Shown here piece by piece: positions 52,256 to 60,128 of a DNA stretch of 64,000 bases. Within the stretch, counting starts at the first letter, position 1, and the number at the start of each line of letters is the position of its first letter. This DNA comes from CBDIDH01 sp965277595 (GTDB taxonomy: Bacteria > Planctomycetota > Planctomycetia > Isosphaerales > Isosphaeraceae), in the NCBI GenBank assembly GCA_965277595.1, contig CBDIDH010000001.1, positions 2,480,001 to 2,544,000 on the forward strand, written 5' to 3'. Position numbers and translations under genes: made by a program. Below the pieces are notes generated by a model. That model had not been told where the DNA came from and made no database searches. It saw only the letters and a program-made list of their open reading frames with translations.

Positions 52256-52924
52256 TCAGCTATTATGCCCCGCGATCGCCTCGGGGCGGATCAATCCCCG
52301 TCCCGCCTCGCGGTCGGCGTAGACCATCGAATCGCTCAGGAGCGTCTTGACGGTCTCGCTGATCGTGCTCGTCGTCCGCGTGGCCCAGGCGGCGAGGAGA
52401 TCATCCTCGACATGAGACGGCGTCGACCGCCGTCCGGCTTGTTCCAGGGCGGCCTTGAGCGATCGCTTCGCCGTGCCGATCTGCCCTTCGAGGCTCTTGC
52501 GCGGGTCGTAGCCGTGAATCGCCGCCGCGCGGATCTGCTGCACCTGGTTCTGCGTCGGCTCGTGCTCCGGGCGGCTCCGATAATCCGGGGGAATCAATGG
52601 ATGCCAGTGCCGCGCCGCCTCGGTCAGGAACGCCGCCCGCGCGTCGCGGATCTGGCCGGTGAGACTCACCTCGGAGGGGCCGGCGAGCCACCGCCAGAGT
52701 TCATCAAGGCGGGCCAGGGCCGCCGCGTAGGAGACCGATCGGTTAATCTGAAGGATCGAGGATCGGCCGTCGCGGGTCTTCTTGAGGGTGTCCGTCAGAG
52801 CCTTGAGCGCGTGGGCGTGGGCATCCTGGACCTTGGCGGCGACGATCGGCTGGAGTTTGATCTCCCAGGCCGAGCGGAGAACGTCGAGCGACGCCGTCTT
52901 GGAATCGAGGTCGTCAAGCGTCAC
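52256..52924 (-). CDS. Phage protein, helical, unknown
   Basis: A 222-residue product from GTG 52924 (VTLDDLDSKTASLDVLRSAW). Helical (QPIVAAKVQDAHAHALKALT, TGQIRDARAAFLTEAARHWH, TAKRSLKAALEQAGRRSTPS). Its ribosome-binding region is just downstream of the tRNA-like gene. The location among head genes suggests a structural or packaging role. No family recognised. Confidence 0.6.
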   Translation of the reverse strand: MTLDDLDSKTASLDVLRSAWEIKLQPIVAAKVQDAHAHALKALTDTLKKTRDGRSSILQINRSVSYAAALARLDELWRWLAGPSEVSLTGQIRDARAAFLTEAARHWHPLIPPDYRSRPEHEPTQNQVQQIRAAAIHGYDPRKSLEGQIGTAKRSLKAALEQAGRRSTPSHVEDDLLAAWATRTTSTISETVKTLLSDSMVYADREAGRGLIRPEAIAGHNS

Positions 52925-52980
52925 GCCGGGGCCTCGCTCGATACGGGTCTCTGGGCAGGATCGGCGCGCAACGTTCGCAG

Positions 52981-53055
52981 CGGACCTGGCGGGAATCGAA
53001 CCCGCCGTCAGTCGCTTGCTGGGCGACCGGCGCTCGCCTTGAGCGCCCCAGGCCC
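52981..53055 (-). tRNA. tRNA-Ala(AGC)-like gene with G3-U70 and C33
   Basis: A 75-nt cloverleaf in a 142-bp gap. Acceptor GGGCCTG pairs with CAGGTCC; the third pair is G-U, the alanine identity element. D arm GCGC-TCAAGGCGA-GCGC contains the conserved GG. Anticodon stem GTCGC/GCGAC with loop CCAGCAA gives anticodon AGC. Variable loop TGACG, T arm GCGGG-TTCGATT-CCCGC. Discriminator G; CCA not encoded. Oddities: C instead of U33, G instead of U8, two nucleotides between D and anticodon stems. It may be a diverged or non-functional phage tRNA. Confidence 0.55.
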
Positions 53056-53066
53056 TGACCAGTGGG

Positions 53067-53849
53067 TTACTTCTTGGACTTGGCGTCGGCCTTGGCCGTC
53101 TTGTCTGTCGCCGTGGCCTTGGCCGTCGCGCCTGCCTGCTCGGCGGTCGGGTTCGGGTTCTGGGTCGGCTCCTCGGGCATGTTGGCCAGGTCGCTCTTGG
53201 CGATCGCTTCAGCCTGAGCCTTGGTCGTGTGGCCGCTCTTCAGCGCGTTGACGTCCGACTCGTTGGCGGCGAGGTTAGGGTCGGCGTCGGCGTTGTAATT
53301 TCCCTCGACCAGCGGATGTTCCGAGCCGTCGGTCGTCAGTTGCGGACCGTCGTCGGGATGTCGCTTGTGGCTCATGGCGTTCTCCAGGGCGTTCAACTGG
53401 TTGGTGATCTGGGCCAGGGCCTCCTCGGCCTTGGCGGCGGCGAGCTTCAAGATGTCGCGACGCTCGGCGGCGTGCGCGATCGCGGCGTCAACATGAGCCT
53501 TGAACCCACCAGGGTAGGTCCAGGGTTCCCCCCTGCGGAGGTTGTCGGCGTGCGTGACGGTCTGATCGTAGGATGCCTGGATCTGCTTCAGGGGTTCCAG
53601 GCGAATCGCCTCGTTGGCGATCTTCCCCTTGTAGGACGGATCGCCCGGCTTGTCGGCGATGACGTCCTGGGCGAGTACGTCGTAATTGATCCGGGTCACC
53701 GGAGGCAGCGGCTTGGCGGCTTCCGGGTCGCGGCCTGGCAACGGTTGAAAGTCGGCGGCGTGGTGGATGCCGAAGTCGGCGGCGAAGGGATCGGGGAGGT
53801 TGCGCCCCGGTTTTCCTGGATCGCCGTCGGTGGCGGGTCGGTTGGGCAC
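53067..53849 (-). CDS. Phage protein, probable head-associated
   Basis: A 260-residue product from GTG 53849 (VPNRPATDGDPGKPGRNLPD). Residues about 115-170 form a coiled coil (AAAKAEEALAQITNQLNALE); the C-terminal 60 residues are Lys/Ala/Thr-rich (TAKADAKSKK), like many head accessory proteins. It follows the capsid gene and the 34-residue peptide gene. No family recognised. Confidence 0.65.
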   Translation of the reverse strand: MPNRPATDGDPGKPGRNLPDPFAADFGIHHAADFQPLPGRDPEAAKPLPPVTRINYDVLAQDVIADKPGDPSYKGKIANEAIRLEPLKQIQASYDQTVTHADNLRRGEPWTYPGGFKAHVDAAIAHAAERRDILKLAAAKAEEALAQITNQLNALENAMSHKRHPDDGPQLTTDGSEHPLVEGNYNADADPNLAANESDVNALKSGHTTKAQAEAIAKSDLANMPEEPTQNPNPTAEQAGATAKATATDKTAKADAKSKK

Positions 53850-53864
53850 GGGGCGGACTCCAGA

Positions 53865-53969
53865 TCAGGGAGAAGAATAAGTTCGGAGGTAGTCGATGGC
53901 TTGCATCAAATTGGCAATGGAGTCGTTGAACGAGCCCAGGGCAGTATTGCACCTGTGAACCTCAGACAT
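53865..53969 (-). CDS. 34-residue peptide with strong ribosome-binding site
   Basis: ATG at 53969, stop TGA at 53865. The peptide starts MSEVHRCNTALGSFNDSIAN and ends DYLRTYSSP. AAGGAG lies seven nucleotides before the ATG, one of the better Shine-Dalgarno matches in the operon, and the gap between the flanking genes would otherwise be empty. A single amphipathic helix is predicted. Function unknown. Confidence 0.6.
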   Translation of the reverse strand: MSEVHRCNTALGSFNDSIANLMQAIDYLRTYSSP

Positions 53970-54000
53970 GACGCGCTCCTTAGCCGAGCCGTTGTGTTCA

Positions 54001-54032
54001 GAAGGGTCGGGCGTTCTAGCGCCAGGCCCTTC
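54001..54032 (-). terminator. Hairpin after the capsid gene, possible attenuator
   Basis: Arms GAAGGG (54001-54006) and CCCTTC (54027-54032) with an inner GGCG/CGCC stem and CTAGAA loop, about 50 bp after the capsid stop. No strong T tract follows, so partial termination or a 3'-end RNA-stabilising structure for the abundant capsid mRNA is likely. Confidence 0.4.
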
Positions 54033-54079
54033 GTCATCCTGTCATGGCAACACGAAGAACGGAAGCCGATTCCGTCGTG

Positions 54080-55288
54080 TTATGCTGCCGTCTGTATGCC
54101 TTCCAACCAGGCATGCCATTGAGGGTGTGCGAGGTTTATACAATAGTCCCCGATCCAGTCGCCCATCCAGGCATCGCCCCGGTTCCCCCTGGGCTGCCAG
54201 AACATATCGCGAAGGACGCGGACGTCGATGTCATTGGAACTGAGCACGGCCGCCGTGCCCGGCCGCATCTGAAGCGACGGCACGAACGACAGCGGCTGGC
54301 CGTTCAAGGGGAGCACGAAGGTCGTGATCGGGAACCCAAGCTCCTTGGTCGTCCCCTCGCCCATCATCGCGGTCTTGTTCGGCACCCAGGTGTCGAGGAA
54401 CCCGAGGAAGTCGGTCGAGCAGACGATCGTGTCGGCCATGCCCCCCGCCGCGTAGATCTTGGCGATCGTCGCCGCGATGAACTGCTGACGGGTGAAGTTC
54501 GTCAGCGCCGTGCCCGAGGTGACGTTCGAGCCGCCGTTGTAGCTGGCGATCAGGGTCCGCAGACCCTTGGCCTTGCCTCGGTCGCCATCGGCCATGGGCA
54601 CCTCGCCCATGCCGTAGTAAAAGGTGTTCTCGACGTCGCGGATGAACTCGACCATCTTGATAGCGCGGTCGCGTCCCATGACGCTGTTGACTCCAGGCGG
54701 CAGCGCCACGTTCTGAAGCGCCTCCGCCTTGCCGCCGACCTGGACGGGATACTGGAAGGTCTGGACGACCTGTTGCAGCCCGGTCACCGTCGGACGGAAC
54801 CCTTGCTGGTCGACTTCGCCGCCGGTCCGGGCGTTGCCGACGAGGTAGATGACGTCCGTCGCGGCGAAGGCCACGGCCGTCGTTCCTTCCCGTGCCCGCC
54901 GGATCGTCAGGGTGTTGGGATTGGCCGTGAGGTTGGGCGGGGCGAGAACCTCGACCCGTTCGATCGCCGTGCCTCCCGAGTCGTTCGCCGAACTCTGCTG
55001 AAGCTCCAGGACGTCGCCGACCTGGAACATCGAGGCGTCGGCGATCGGCAGGGACGTCGCCGCGTTGGTGATGCCGCCGGTGCCGACGGCGTACGTCCGG
55101 CGGTTGAGGCCGCCCCGGACGTCGTAGCGGTTGATCGTGTACGTCTCGCTCGTGGCGCGGACGTGGGGAAGCCGCGAGAACAGGGGTTGCTCGTTGGTGA
55201 AGACCTCGCGCGTTACCGCCGAGATCTGAGCCACTTGCTCCAGGGGGAAGTCAATCGGCGTCAAGATGCCGACGGTGTCAAGCGCCAT
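54080..55288 (-). CDS. Major capsid protein, DUF5309/SU10-like
   Basis: A 402-residue protein from ATG 55288 (MALDTVGILTPIDFPLEQVA). Its shape matches the DUF5309 (SU10-type) HK97-fold capsid family: FTNEQPLFSRLPHVRATSET, TGLQQVVQTFQYPVQVGGKA, MGRDRAIKMVEFIRDVENTF, GLRTLIASYNGGSNV, TRQQFIAATIAKIYAAGGMA, and C-terminal GDWIGDYCINLAHPQWHAWL. It lies directly after the scaffold gene. No prohead-protease cleavage site was identified. Confidence 0.85.
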   Translation of the reverse strand: MALDTVGILTPIDFPLEQVAQISAVTREVFTNEQPLFSRLPHVRATSETYTINRYDVRGGLNRRTYAVGTGGITNAATSLPIADASMFQVGDVLELQQSSANDSGGTAIERVEVLAPPNLTANPNTLTIRRAREGTTAVAFAATDVIYLVGNARTGGEVDQQGFRPTVTGLQQVVQTFQYPVQVGGKAEALQNVALPPGVNSVMGRDRAIKMVEFIRDVENTFYYGMGEVPMADGDRGKAKGLRTLIASYNGGSNVTSGTALTNFTRQQFIAATIAKIYAAGGMADTIVCSTDFLGFLDTWVPNKTAMMGEGTTKELGFPITTFVLPLNGQPLSFVPSLQMRPGTAAVLSSNDIDVRVLRDMFWQPRGNRGDAWMGDWIGDYCINLAHPQWHAWLEGIQTAA

Positions 55289-55382
55289 TGCTGGGAGTCC
55301 TCTGCCGACCGGTAGTTATCCGGCGGGCTCGGCCTGAACGGACGGGGTCAAATCCGCGAAGGAAACAGGGAGATTCCACCGC

Positions 55383-56222
55383 TCAGCCTCGGTTGATCAC
55401 CGCGCCGGCGAGCGGGTTGTAGTTGTGGCTGCTCACGGATTTCTTGAGCGAATCGACCTGCCGCTGCTCGTTGCTGGGCCGGTCGACCTGCGTCTGGGGC
55501 GCCGGGGAGTTGTCCGACTTGTTGGGCGGAGCGCCCCCCTTGCCGGTGGAGGCGACGAACTTGTCGTAATCCTTGTGGGCGAGGTTCTCGGTCACGAACC
55601 GTTCGACGGGCTTGCCGTCGCGGGTCTGCACGCGGAAGACGTCGCCGTCCTCGACCACCACGAGGTCATCCTTCCAGAGCTTCATGAGCTGCGCGGCCGA
55701 GCCGTCGGTGAGCTTGTGCTTGGCCAGTTCCACGGCAAGCTCGCGGTCGCGAGTGGTGGCCTTGAACTTGGTCTCGGTCTCGCGGAGCTTCTGGGCGCCG
55801 TCGGCGAGATCCTTGTCCTTGTGCGCGATGACCTCCTTGAGCTTCCCCTCCTCGATCAAACGCTGTTCCTCGGCCTTGCGGGCCTCGGCCTGGCGCTTGT
55901 CCTCGGCCTCGCGAAGCGTGGCGTTCTCGCGCTCGATCTGCCGCCAGCGCTCGATCTGTTCGGGGGATACCGCGGGAGCCTGAGGCGGCGCCGGGTTGTT
56001 GACCTCGACCTTGGTCTTCGCCTCGGCCTGCGGCGTGGTTTCGGTCGGCTTGCGTTCGCCACCCGTTGGCGTCGCCTTGGCGTCGACCGGCTTATCGCCC
56101 GAGGTCGCGTCCTCGGCGCCTCCGGCGATCGGCGGGATCGGCAAACCGGCGGCGACGCTCGCGAGGATCAAATCAAGCGCGCTGAATGGTGCGATTTTGC
56201 GATCGTGATTCTTCGTTCGCAT
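55383..56222 (-). CDS. Scaffold protein
   Basis: A 279-residue protein from ATG 56222 (MRTKNHDRKIAPFSALDLIL); an extension to 56330 is less likely. It has a long charged coiled coil (residues about 90-170: IERENATLREAEDKRQAEAR, LADGAQKLRETETKFKATTR), an acidic middle and a disordered Pro/Asn tail (PAPQTQVDRPSNEQRQVDSL). This layout, immediately upstream of the capsid gene, is typical of capsid scaffolding proteins. Confidence 0.8.
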   Translation of the reverse strand: MRTKNHDRKIAPFSALDLILASVAAGLPIPPIAGGAEDATSGDKPVDAKATPTGGERKPTETTPQAEAKTKVEVNNPAPPQAPAVSPEQIERWRQIERENATLREAEDKRQAEARKAEEQRLIEEGKLKEVIAHKDKDLADGAQKLRETETKFKATTRDRELAVELAKHKLTDGSAAQLMKLWKDDLVVVEDGDVFRVQTRDGKPVERFVTENLAHKDYDKFVASTGKGGAPPNKSDNSPAPQTQVDRPSNEQRQVDSLKKSVSSHNYNPLAGAVINRG

Positions 56223-56301
56223 GACGTGACTCTTCTGGAAAAGGTGGCAGGATTCAGGCTGACAACACTTCAAAGGATTCCGACATTCGACAGGTGCAAT
56301 C

Positions 56302-56679
56302 ATGACGACCGCATTAACAGAATCGGTCACGCCGAAGAGATCGCCAAGCTGGCGGCTCGCGCCCGAGGGGACGATGATGAGCCGGTTGCGGCGGGCGACG
56401 GATGATCCGCCCGAGGTCTTGCCCTCGATGACGCCCGAGGAGGTCGTTCAGGCGTGCCGCGAGTTCACGGACTGGCATGTCGGCGCTGAACTTGGCCCCG
56501 CCAGCGCCGTGCTCCGGGATCACAACCTGGAGGCGTACGCGGTCGCCGGGGCGATCCGGGGATGCCTCAAAACCCTGCATGCGGGTGATGGAAGCGATGT
56601 CCGCGAGACGATCGACTTCCTCAGTTGCCTGCTCGAACTGGACGACACGGAGCGATTGGGTGAGGACTCTGGGCTATGA
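56302..56679 (+). CDS. Small plus-strand phage protein
   Basis: A 125-residue frame from ATG 56302, or shorter from ATG 56428 (MTPEEVVQACREFTDWHVGA), where protein-like sequence begins. The C-terminal part (EAYAVAGAIRGCLKTL, ETIDFLSCLLELDDTERLG) is helical. Its stop overlaps the next start as ATGA. First of three plus-strand genes inserted against the operon between scaffold and portal genes. Function unknown. Confidence 0.55.
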   Translation: MTTALTESVTPKRSPSWRLAPEGTMMSRLRRATDDPPEVLPSMTPEEVVQACREFTDWHVGAELGPASAVLRDHNLEAYAVAGAIRGCLKTLHAGDGSDVRETIDFLSCLLELDDTERLGEDSGL

Positions 56680-56996
56680 GCGGCGTTCGGCATCGTTGCC
56701 TGCTCTTCATCGCGACATGGGAGCCTCGCGGATCGATCCGTGGGGTTCTCTCGATCGACCTGCCGTTTCGCCCGGTCGTCGGCGATCGGATCGACGGCCT
56801 AGAGATCGTCGAGGTCGACTGGAACACCGCCGATCAGTCGTTCCGTCTCAGCACCAAGCTTGGGGCGATCGGACCGCTCGACGAGGTCAAGTCCGCGGCG
56901 ATGACGCGGGCGGGCTGGATCTTGACCGTGACGCCGTGGCGGGAGTTCGCGGAGCAGCCAGGCGTGATCGCCGGCGTGAGCCCAAAGGGGCCGTAA
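56676..56996 (+). CDS. Small plus-strand phage protein
   Basis: A 106-residue product from ATG 56676, translationally coupled (ATGA) to the upstream gene. Beta-rich (RGVLSIDLPFRPVVGDRIDG, LEIVEVDWNTADQSFRLSTK), then a short Trp-rich end. No family recognised. Part of the plus-strand islet. Confidence 0.6.
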   Translation: MSGVRHRCLLFIATWEPRGSIRGVLSIDLPFRPVVGDRIDGLEIVEVDWNTADQSFRLSTKLGAIGPLDEVKSAAMTRAGWILTVTPWREFAEQPGVIAGVSPKGP

Positions 56997-57032
56997 TCAT
57001 TCGAGCATGGCCAGAAGGACAGAGGTCGATCG

Positions 57033-57350
57033 ATGGAACAAACCGGCAAGATCAACGTGTACATCTGCAAGACCTGCCGTCACGGCACGACCACGATCAA
57101 CGCCTGTGACGGCGTGACGCCGTTCATGATCCGATGCCGCAAGCTTGGATGCGATGGCATGGCCGAGTCGCTCTTCTATCGCGTTCCTCAGAATTCCTGG
57201 CCAAGCCACGAATGGTACAAGCCGGAAGGTAAGGAGTTGGCCGCCCTCGATCAATCCACCCGAGACCACGTCGATAAAGGGGGTCTTATTCTGAGGCGAC
57301 TGGACGTCGCTCGCCTGGAGTATTACGGGTTCAAACTCCGGCATGGATGA
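57033..57350 (+). CDS. Small zinc-ribbon-like phage protein
   Basis: A 105-residue protein from ATG 57033 with GAGG eight nucleotides upstream. Four Cys in CKTCRHG, NACDG, RCRKLGCDG suggest zinc binding; NSWPSHEWYKPEGKELAALD and DHVDKGGLILRRLD are typical of short phage proteins that carry this pattern. Third of the plus-strand islet. Role unknown. Confidence 0.7.
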   Translation: MEQTGKINVYICKTCRHGTTTINACDGVTPFMIRCRKLGCDGMAESLFYRVPQNSWPSHEWYKPEGKELAALDQSTRDHVDKGGLILRRLDVARLEYYGFKLRHG

Positions 57351-57372
57351 AGCGGTTTCAGTGCAGACAGTT

Positions 57373-57561
57373 TTAGCTATCCGACTGGACCTGGAGCATG
57401 AACAGGACAGGCCCTAGCCACAGGGTGTAAGCGATCAGTTCTCCCGACTGATACCGAATACGATCTACCACGAGGTGCCAGCTAGATAGCCGCCTGGCCA
57501 CAAAGATGAACCTGTAGCCAAATAGACGGACGTTGTAGAACTCGCACAGAACCGCATTCAT
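57373..57561 (-). CDS. Small membrane-associated phage protein
   Basis: A 62-residue product from ATG 57561 (MNAVLCEFYNVRLFGYRFIF) with AGGAGA eight nucleotides upstream. Hydrophobic ends (LIAYTLWLGPVLFMLQV). Unknown function. Confidence 0.6.
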   Translation of the reverse strand: MNAVLCEFYNVRLFGYRFIFVARRLSSWHLVVDRIRYQSGELIAYTLWLGPVLFMLQVQSDS

Positions 57562-57586
57562 CGTGTGTTCTCCTAGAAAAAGACGG

Positions 57587-59434
57587 TCACGCCCCCGTCT
57601 GCATCGGGAACGGGTTCTGCTGCGGCATCATCGCCGGCTGATCCTCGGTCCCGCCCTCATCCGATCCGGCCCCGGCGTCGGGCGTCGCCGCGCGTTCGGC
57701 GGCCGGCAGGCTCATCGGCGAAAGCGTTCCCGCCTCGGCCTGATCGCTCAGGGCCTTCGCCTTGGCCTCGATGACCTCGGCGATCTCCGCTTCGATCTCC
57801 TCATAGACCTGCGGCGACTGACCGGCCAGTCGCCTGCGAGCAATCCTCTGAAGCCAGAGGGTCTCCGTCACCGGGGCCTTGCCCGCCTCGGCCAGAAGCG
57901 TCTGGAAATCGGCCAGGCCCTTGGCCATGTCGTCGGCGTCGTCGAGGTCGAATTCCGAGGGATAAACCAGGTCCGTCGCGGCCAGGTCGGCGTCGACCTT
58001 CGCGCGATCCCCCGCGTGGATCACCAGAAGCGCCAGGCGGGCGAAAGCCATTTCCAGGCGGCCCAGCGCGGCGGCGTGCCGCGCGTAGCTGGCATAGACG
58101 GCATCGTTATCGATCGCCTTGCTGAGGCCGCTCTGGGCCACGGGGTTATTGCCCGTCCCCGCCGAGCCCGACGGCTTCGTCAACCGCATCGAGCGGTCGG
58201 CCTGGTCGCGAAGGTCGTCCTTGTTCTTGCGGATCGACTCAGCGCCCCCCTTGGGGAAGTCGACGACCTCGAATCCCTCGTATGTCGCGCTGCCCCCCTG
58301 AGTATTTTTCTTCTTGGGCAGGAGCCAACCCGGCCCGATCGGGATCGAGCCATCTTCCTTGACATAGTCCTCCGGTCCCTGGAGCAAGGGGAACGCCTGG
58401 ATCGTGTCCGAGAGGATCAGCTCGCTATCGCGGTTGTAATACTCGCGCTGAAGGATCGCCGCGGCCTCATAGAAGCTGTGGCCGACATTGCGCTCGCGGA
58501 CCTTCCTGCGGAAGAAGACGCGGCGGACGGGAACCTCGCCGTAAGGGTTCTCGCCCGAGGCGAGGATCGTCCCCCGGCACGAGGCGACGAACCAGAAGTC
58601 CTCGCTCCAGTAGCGGAACCGGTCGCGATGGTCGAGCGCTCGGGGCGGCATCGCGTAAGGATGATTTCCCGGCTTGTCGAGCCCCTGGGCCTTCTGCTCA
58701 TCAGGGTCGGGCTCGGCCCCCTCGTCGTATTCCAGCAGGAGGATCTCGGCATACGATCCATCGGGCTTGAGCCGCCACCAGAGCACGTTCTCGGGCAGGG
58801 CGTAGCTCGCCACGGCGCGGCCCAGGTTGAGCCGCCGCTCATCGGCGCGGCTCTCGACGGCTTCCCCCTCGGGAGCGGGCGGGCGGTCGCACATGATGTC
58901 GAGTTGCCCCAGAGCCAGAAAGACCGGAGCGACGTCCTGCGCGAACCAGTCATCAGCCGGGGTGCCCCTGCCGTCAACGTCCTTCCACCAGTCGGCGAGG
59001 GTCTTCGGGCCGTCGCGGCGGACCTCCTTGGAGTAGATCTTGGCCAGGTGCGTCTCGATCCCCTCGGCGACCATTGACGGGGTTGGCGTGCGGGCGCGGC
59101 GCAGCTCGTAATCATCGACGCCCGCGTAGAGGCCGCTGTCGACGTCCGCCGCGCCGCCGAAGCCGTTGCCGCCATATCCGGCGCCGCTGTTGGCGTATCC
59201 GCCGTAGCCCCCCGCCGCGTTGATCTCCTGCGGCGAGGGGTACTCCCGCTTATGCCTTGTCAGGTTGCGATCGGGCAGGCCCATCTGATCGAGGCCGTAG
59301 ACGGCGTTTCGATAGCGGTCGCCCCCTTCGTACGAGTCCATCATCCACCGCCAGCCGGTTTGATGGCGGTCCCATTCTTCATGGCGACGACCGATCAAGC
59401 CGCGCACCTGGTCGATCGTAAGGTCAAGGGGCAT
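57587..59434 (-). CDS. Portal protein
   Basis: A 615-residue protein from ATG 59434 (MPLDLTIDQVRGLIGRRHEE). WWMMDSYEGGDRYR-like start (GWRWMMDSYEGGDRYRNAVY), then long helical and stem regions (RKVRERNVGHSFYEAAAILQ, REYYNRDSELILSDTIQAFP, DDLRDQADRSMRLTKPSGSA) consistent with large portal proteins (SPP1 gp6/DUF4055-like). Length, position after the terminases and before scaffold/capsid genes support this. The C-terminus is Ala/Glu/Gly-rich. Confidence 0.8.
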   Translation of the reverse strand: MPLDLTIDQVRGLIGRRHEEWDRHQTGWRWMMDSYEGGDRYRNAVYGLDQMGLPDRNLTRHKREYPSPQEINAAGGYGGYANSGAGYGGNGFGGAADVDSGLYAGVDDYELRRARTPTPSMVAEGIETHLAKIYSKEVRRDGPKTLADWWKDVDGRGTPADDWFAQDVAPVFLALGQLDIMCDRPPAPEGEAVESRADERRLNLGRAVASYALPENVLWWRLKPDGSYAEILLLEYDEGAEPDPDEQKAQGLDKPGNHPYAMPPRALDHRDRFRYWSEDFWFVASCRGTILASGENPYGEVPVRRVFFRRKVRERNVGHSFYEAAAILQREYYNRDSELILSDTIQAFPLLQGPEDYVKEDGSIPIGPGWLLPKKKNTQGGSATYEGFEVVDFPKGGAESIRKNKDDLRDQADRSMRLTKPSGSAGTGNNPVAQSGLSKAIDNDAVYASYARHAAALGRLEMAFARLALLVIHAGDRAKVDADLAATDLVYPSEFDLDDADDMAKGLADFQTLLAEAGKAPVTETLWLQRIARRRLAGQSPQVYEEIEAEIAEVIEAKAKALSDQAEAGTLSPMSLPAAERAATPDAGAGSDEGGTEDQPAMMPQQNPFPMQTGA

Positions 59435-59437
59435 GGG

Positions 59438-59776
59438 TTACTCGGATCGCCTGTGGTGTGCTTGCTGGTTGATGGCCTCCGCCATGTTGATCCCTTCCTT
59501 GGCGCAATACTCCGCGAGAAACCAGACGATCCCGCCGACCATTGCCGCGTTCAGTTGAGGCATGGCCTGGGCCGAGGTGACCTCGGCGTTGGCTTCGCGG
59601 AAGGGGGGCAACCCCTTGGCGTTGAGGCAGAGTTGCAAGGCGCGATCGAGGACGGCGTAAGCGGGCGTGTCCAGCGTTTTGTCGTACTGCGGGTTCGCCG
59701 CGAGAAACGCCTTGGTCTGGGCAACGAGAGGCTCAAAGTCGTAGGCAATCGGGCAATCGGGGTGCGGGGTGATCAT
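59438..59776 (-). CDS. Small phage protein
   Basis: A 112-residue product from ATG 59776 (MITPHPDCPIAYDFEPLVAQ). Helical (TKAFLAANPQYDKTLDTPAY, LNAAMVGGIVWFLAEYCAKE). Directly upstream of the portal gene. Unknown function. Confidence 0.6.
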   Translation of the reverse strand: MITPHPDCPIAYDFEPLVAQTKAFLAANPQYDKTLDTPAYAVLDRALQLCLNAKGLPPFREANAEVTSAQAMPQLNAAMVGGIVWFLAEYCAKEGINMAEAINQQAHHRRSE

Positions 59777-59845
59777 GGAATAAGGCTCGTGTTCGATCGG
59801 AAAGAAGAAGTGAGAAAGACGCCGCCCTTGCAGCTTATCGCTCGC

Positions 59846-60100
59846 CTACCAGTGAATCGTCACCACCTGCGCCGCCGGTTGCCTGTACACCGTGTATCCC
59901 TCCTTGCGAAGGGCGTTCAGTGCCGCCGTCAGGATCGGCTCGGGAATCAAACCGATCGGCACGTCGACCTCGCTGGCCCCTCGGATCGACGCCTTGGCGA
60001 TGAGTTCATGGGCCCTCGCGACGGCCTCCGTGACGGCGTTGGGATCGGCCGCGGGAACCGCCGCGTTCGAGGTGGCCTGGCGGGCTTCGTGGGCGTTCAT
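59846..60100 (-). CDS. Small phage protein
   Basis: An 84-residue product from ATG 60100 (MNAHEARQATSNAAVPAADP). The C-terminal half (IGLIPEPILTAALNALRKEG, YTVYRQPAAQVVTIHW) is beta-alpha. Located between terminase and portal genes. Unknown function. Confidence 0.6.
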   Translation of the reverse strand: MNAHEARQATSNAAVPAADPNAVTEAVARAHELIAKASIRGASEVDVPIGLIPEPILTAALNALRKEGYTVYRQPAAQVVTIHW

Positions 60101-60128
60101 CGAATTTGGCTCCCTGGTTCAACCCGGT

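Noticed and set aside
54044..55315. 423-codon plus-strand frame over the capsid gene
   Set aside because: Shadow; the minus strand encodes a capsid-like protein in operon context.
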